From MRBY01 sp943371005 (GTDB lineage: Bacteria > Cyanobacteriota > Cyanobacteriia > Cyanobacteriales > MRBY01), in assembly GCA_943371005.1 (NCBI GenBank), contig CALRTB020000003.1, forward strand, positions 248,001 to 312,000: a DNA stretch of 64,000 nt. Direction: 5' to 3'. Below, in pieces: positions 60,758 through 64,000 of this stretch. The position numbers and the translations under genes were made by a program. The stretch's first letter is position 1. Each line of letters begins with the position of its first letter. The notes under the pieces were generated by a model. The model ran no database searches. It had not been told where the DNA came from and saw only the letters and a list, made by a program, of their open reading frames with translations.

Positions 60758-61720
60758 CTAACGGAGTTGATAAACCTTGCCATCAAGCAGTAGGCGGGTA
60801 ATACCCTTGGCCGCGAGACAACCGCTCGTTTTAAGGAAAAGTTCGCCGTTGGGCACTTTAATGATTTTTTGGGTGCGGCCCCGGATAAACCGCTTGGCGA
60901 CCCGGTGATTATCGAAAATGGGGAGGGTTTTTTGGGTAATTTCCTCGTCAGGAATTTCCCCTAAATCTTGAAAGTCCTGCATGGGCCGGGCGATCAATTC
61001 CGACAAACGATCCGTCACCACATAGCAAGTGCGGGGAAACTGGGCCGCTTCGAGGGGCAAAATTTCTACCGTTTCCGAGTGGGCAACCGGGGTTACATCC
61101 AGGTCCTCGTCGTCATCTTCATCGTCAAATTCATCGTCGTCATCTTCATCGTCAAATTCATCATCATCACCAATGTCTTCCCCCAATAATTCCTTGAGGG
61201 CCTGTTGGCGATCGCCCAACTGAATTTCCTGAGCCAGGGCCAGCAGATCCGGATTAATTTCAAGCTCCTCAAAGGTTGCCGCTTCCGGTTCAGTGTCAGA
61301 CTCTGCTTCCTCAAGGGAAACTGTTTCAGACAGATCAGGTTCAGGGATTGCCTCCGGCTCCGGGTCACGGGATTTACGTCTGGTACGTCGCCGTTCCGTT
61401 TTTGGTGGCGTTTCCTCGGCGGTATCGGTTGGCGCTGGGGCGGCTTCAACCCGTTTGACCAGCTTCGGTTTTTCAACGGTTTTCGCAGTCGATGGCTCCG
61501 GTTCGGGGGTCGATTTTGCCCCACGATTGCCGCGACCCAAGCGTTTACGTTGGATCAATTCCTCGTATTCATTGGCACTGAGACGACTTTTGAGAAAGCG
61601 ACTAATGGTAGAACTGCTCACGCCATAGCGAGCCGCCAAAGTAGAAGTCGTTTCTGCCGTCTCACGGTAGGCAACGAGTAATTCTTCTTTGTCATGGTCG
61701 GTTAGTTTGCGGGGACTCAT
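60758..61720 (-). CDS. Helix-turn-helix protein with long acidic low-complexity linker
   Basis: 320 residues from the ATG at 61720; a longer frame to 61777 adds an unlikely N-terminus. Residues 1-55 form a helix-turn-helix (ETTSTLAARYGVSSSTISRFLKSRL). A Pro/Glu/Lys-rich linker follows, then an acidic run made of the nine-residue unit DDDEFDDED twice, encoded by a 27-base tandem repeat near 61112-61165. The C-terminal 100 residues, from FPRTCYVVTDRLSELIARP, form a conserved globular domain. It is found in cyanobacteria; the function is unknown and may be regulation or chromosome-related. Confidence 0.7.
   Translation of the reverse strand: MSPRKLTDHDKEELLVAYRETAETTSTLAARYGVSSSTISRFLKSRLSANEYEELIQRKRLGRGNRGAKSTPEPEPSTAKTVEKPKLVKRVEAAPAPTDTAEETPPKTERRRTRRKSRDPEPEAIPEPDLSETVSLEEAESDTEPEAATFEELEINPDLLALAQEIQLGDRQQALKELLGEDIGDDDEFDDEDDDDEFDDEDDDEDLDVTPVAHSETVEILPLEAAQFPRTCYVVTDRLSELIARPMQDFQDLGEIPDEEITQKTLPIFDNHRVAKRFIRGRTQKIIKVPNGELFLKTSGCLAAKGITRLLLDGKVYQLR
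61112..61165. repeat. 27-base tandem repeat inside the acidic region
   Basis: Two copies of a 27-base unit (plus strand ATCTTCATCGTCAAATTCAT then CGTCGTC in one copy and CATCATC in the other) encode DDDEFDDED twice. In-frame, so the length of the acidic region can vary by nine residues per unit. Confidence 0.75.
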
Positions 61721-61803
61721 AGCGTCGATACAAAATGCAAATAAAGGTGAGCAGCCTGGGTCAAAGCTTGCCAGCACATTAGTTTAACCTGTGTGCTCTA
61801 TTA

Positions 61804-61863
61804 GTGTATCCCTTCAAGGAACCAGAGATTGCGGGATACACAGAATTTCTACAGAAATTTCTG
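61804..61863. promoter_or_regulatory. Inverted repeats between ftsI and the helix-turn-helix gene
   Basis: GTGTATCCC at 61804-61812 and GGGATACAC at 61833-61841 are perfect nine-base arms around 20 bases. Just beyond, CAGAAATTTCTG at 61852-61863 is a perfect 12-base palindrome. No T run follows on either strand, so a terminator is unlikely. The site is 84 bases upstream of the helix-turn-helix ATG. Confidence 0.4.
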
Positions 61864-61900
61864 CATTCAGGGCGTTGCGGAGGGCTGCAATTCGTTTTTC

Positions 61901-63826
61901 TTAGGGTGATGTTTCCGGGGGACTTTTCGGCACCATTGTGGGGCCAGTGGGAGGGATTTTTTCGCGGACAATTAGGGCCTGGAGCACATCATGGACGACG
62001 GGCGCGGCGACAGTCCCCCCAAAGGAATTCGGCTCTGTGGGTTCATCGGCAGCGGCAAAGACCACATAACGGGGGTTATCGATGGGAAAAATACTGACAA
62101 AACTTGTGATGTAGGCCCCCGGAATATATTGGCCGTTGCGCGCTTTTTGGGCAGTCCCCGTTTTCCCGCCGATTCGATAGCCGGCAATTTTTGATTTTTC
62201 GCCACTGCCATCGTCCACAACGGTTTCCATCATGTCTAGTACGGTTCGGGCTACAGCCGGGGAAAAAATTTGTGGGTTTTCCGGTTCAGTCGTGGTTGCG
62301 GCAAGCTGCCGGGCACTATTGGGGATCTCCGCCTTGGGGGTGACGGTTTGGAGTTCCCCTTGGCTGTTGAATAGACCTCGCACCAGATGGGGTTCGACGA
62401 GGGTACCGCCATTGGCGATCGCCCCATGGAGTTGTACCAGCTTAATCGGGGTCACGGTCAACCCCTGGCCAAAGGAATTCACCGCCGCTTCGACGGGGCT
62501 AGCGGTAAATTTTTCGCGACTCTTGAGGGTGCCTGTTACTTCCCCTGGTAGATCAATGCCCGTGGGTTCAGTGAGTCTCAGGCTTTGCAGCCGGTCATAA
62601 TAATCATCTCGGGAAAGATTTTGCATCAGTCGGATCATCCCCACATTACTGGAGACCCGCAAAATCCCCGCCACATCAATCACACCGTTTCCGGCACCGT
62701 TGTAATTTTTCATTCGGTGGGGGCCGACCTGAATTGAGCCGGGATCATTCACCGACGTGTTGGGGGTGATGGCTCCGGCATCTAGGGCGAGGGCCACATT
62801 AATTGGTTTAAACGTCGAACCCGGTTCATAGAGATCCGTGACGGCCCAATTTTTAAAAACACCATAGTTTTCGGGTTGGACTTGGGCGTAATTGTTGGGG
62901 TCATAGTTGGGTTCTGTCACCAGACTCAGCAGTTCTCCGGATTGGGCATCCATGACAATGACAAGGCCCCGTTTGGCTTTGTAGGCGGCCATCTGTTTTT
63001 GTAGGGCTTGGCGGGCGGCCTTTTGGAGGGGGAGGTCGAGGGACAGTTCCAATTCCCAATCATCGTATTTCATCGCCTCTGCCTGGAGGTTCCCCGGCAG
63101 GATTGCCCCATTGCCATTGCGCCGGAGACTGAGGGAAATAGGCTCCCGTTGGATCAGACTTTCCTGGGAAAGTTCAATGCCAGCCCGGCCCAGGTGGTCG
63201 TCTTTTTGGACATAGCCAGTAATTTCTGCGGTCGCGTCTCCCTGGGGATAAAACCGACCGTAACGTTCTACCAGTTCTAAGCCATCAATGCGCAATTGGC
63301 GGATGTCGTTGACCCTGGTGGCGTCTAGGCTGGCACGCAACAGAATCCCGCTTTTTTGGCGGCGTAATGTGGCCTCTAGGTCTGCGGGGGAAACATCGCC
63401 CAAAATGGGGGCAAGGTAATGGGCCACGGCCTTGGGTAAGTCTGTGGGGGCGATCGCCTCCGGGAGATTGTCTACTAACTCCTGGGGCAGTCGGAAACCG
63501 ACGGGGTGGGCGTAGAGGGTATGGGAAATGCGGTCTAGGGCGAGGATATTGCCCTCACGGTCAACGATGGTGCGCCGGGGAATGTAGGGACGCAGGGTGA
63601 TCTGGTGCTGGGATTGGGCGATCGCCCCTAGCTTGTCGTAGTCAATGACTTGCAAGTAGAAAACCCGGATAGCCAAGCCTAACAACCCCACTATAAAAAT
63701 GCCCCAAATGAGGAGTAAACGCCGTTGGAGCAGCTTCGGTGCAGGCGGCCGAGATTGGATCGCTTGTTTTTTGCGTCGATACAGTTGCCGTCGTTGTTGG
63801 TGGGAATGGGGGGAAGGCATGGTCAT
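61901..63826 (-). CDS. ftsI: Division-type penicillin-binding protein (FtsI/PBP2-like transpeptidase)
   Basis: 641 residues. A basic cytosolic start, one membrane anchor at about residues 37-59, a dimerisation (PBP dimer) domain with RRTIVDREGNILA, and the transpeptidase with Ser337-Thr-Phe-Lys340, Ser392-Ser-Asn394 and Lys555-Thr-Gly557. The enzyme cross-links septal peptidoglycan and is a target of beta-lactams. The tail is Pro/Thr/Ser-rich (REKIPPTGPTMVPKSPP). No PASTA domains. The end of another minus-strand gene lies 60 bases upstream, so ftsI may be a downstream gene of an operon. Confidence 0.92.
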   Translation of the reverse strand: MTMPSPHSHQQRRQLYRRKKQAIQSRPPAPKLLQRRLLLIWGIFIVGLLGLAIRVFYLQVIDYDKLGAIAQSQHQITLRPYIPRRTIVDREGNILALDRISHTLYAHPVGFRLPQELVDNLPEAIAPTDLPKAVAHYLAPILGDVSPADLEATLRRQKSGILLRASLDATRVNDIRQLRIDGLELVERYGRFYPQGDATAEITGYVQKDDHLGRAGIELSQESLIQREPISLSLRRNGNGAILPGNLQAEAMKYDDWELELSLDLPLQKAARQALQKQMAAYKAKRGLVIVMDAQSGELLSLVTEPNYDPNNYAQVQPENYGVFKNWAVTDLYEPGSTFKPINVALALDAGAITPNTSVNDPGSIQVGPHRMKNYNGAGNGVIDVAGILRVSSNVGMIRLMQNLSRDDYYDRLQSLRLTEPTGIDLPGEVTGTLKSREKFTASPVEAAVNSFGQGLTVTPIKLVQLHGAIANGGTLVEPHLVRGLFNSQGELQTVTPKAEIPNSARQLAATTTEPENPQIFSPAVARTVLDMMETVVDDGSGEKSKIAGYRIGGKTGTAQKARNGQYIPGAYITSFVSIFPIDNPRYVVFAAADEPTEPNSFGGTVAAPVVHDVLQALIVREKIPPTGPTMVPKSPPETSP

Positions 63827-63886
63827 CGGTTTGACCCCTGGTTGTTAAGGGCAAATCTGCTCAACACTCTACCAAGAAACCAATGA

Positions 63887-64000
63887 TTAATAGCCAATGG
63901 GAGATTGTTCGCGGACGTGGGGAAGATTGTCTTGGGGCGCTGCGGGGAGAGAGACCTGGGCTGGGGTTTTGACATAAACGCTGTGGGCTGGGGTTGGCTC
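63887..64000 (-). CDS. C-terminal end of a gene cut by the window edge
   Basis: On the minus strand a frame runs in from the window edge for 37 codons (EPTPAHSVYVKTPAQV and on to REQSPIGY) and ends at TAA, 63889-63887. It is Pro-rich and not identifiable. The stop is 60 bases upstream of the ftsI ATG on the same strand; the spacing suggests co-transcription with ftsI. Its reality rests on the open frame reaching the edge, so it is tentative. Confidence 0.5.
   Translation of the reverse strand, partial: EPTPAHSVYVKTPAQVSLPAAPQDNLPHVREQSPIGY

Noticed and set aside
1..64000. Very frequent GCGATCGC octamers as a possible novel repeat
   Set aside because: This is the known HIP1 palindrome of cyanobacteria, spread through genes and spacers; it supports the host assignment but is not new.
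1..64000. tRNA, rRNA, CRISPR, insertion sequences, prophage
   Set aside because: No cloverleaf-like segments with T-loop consensus, no regularly spaced direct repeats and no transposase or integrase reading frames were seen; the tandem repeat at 61112 is coding.

Overview
The window is a gene-dense piece of a cyanobacterial chromosome. The evidence is chlL and chlN (light-independent chlorophyll synthesis), an NDH-1 subunit NdhD of the photosynthetic type, two plant-type ferredoxins, biliverdin reductase, a PucC-family transporter, several cyanobacteria-specific families (DUF760, DUF3370, DUF3598, DUF5331) and a very high density of the HIP1 octamer GCGATCGC, inside genes as well as between them. 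Gene content and protein style resemble the marine unicellular Synechococcus sp. PCC 7002 (Picosynechococcus) group. That placement is from memory of the families, not from a search. I saw no rRNA, tRNA, CRISPR array, intact insertion sequence or prophage.

Layout. 1-15.9 kb: end of an S1-domain gene, a methyltransferase and FAD-oxidase pair, rsmI, a RodZ-like gene coupled to an rRNA pseudouridine synthase, a TldD-type protease, an HI0933-type flavoprotein, leuB, clpB, DUF3598, CHAD, DUF4332 and peptide deformylase. 15.9-19.5 kb: a long intergenic region with two structured elements, then chlL, a DUF5331 gene and chlN. 19.5-31.3 kb: CorA, DUF3370, methionine aminopeptidase coupled to a triple peptidoglycan-binding protein, an SbcD-like nuclease, the UDP-glucose to UDP-xylose pair, a PucC-like carrier, YraN and a pilin. 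31.5-37.2 kb: a class D beta-lactamase, a PLP enzyme, a lone GatD-like amidotransferase, ureF and serS. 37.2-41.5 kb: a hairpin-repeat-rich leader, ndhD, two ferredoxin genes and bvdR.

41.5-47.7 kb: a lipoprotein, a glycine-pentad repeat protein with a His/Met-rich tail, a DUF92 (VTE6-like) kinase, then a three-gene copper-handling run (DUF411 protein, multicopper oxidase, copper P-type ATPase). 47.8-52.1 kb is the accessory part: two toxin-antitoxin pairs, a large single-chain restriction-modification protein of the MmeI-like kind, and an orphan ribbon-helix-helix antitoxin with a palindromic operator candidate. 52.2-64 kb returns to housekeeping: a type II NADH dehydrogenase, rsmE, mtnA, a DUF4010 membrane protein, two secreted unknowns, an HtrA/Deg protease, coaX, an acidic helix-turn-helix protein, a division-type penicillin-binding protein and the end of one more gene.

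No single new system stands out with certainty. The observations I would look at first are the pentad-repeat protein beside the copper genes (42.2 kb), the defence and toxin cluster (47.8-52.1 kb), the possible pseudoknotted RNA plus terminator downstream of def (15.95-16.05 kb), and the paired inverted repeats between the helix-turn-helix gene and ftsI (61.8 kb).
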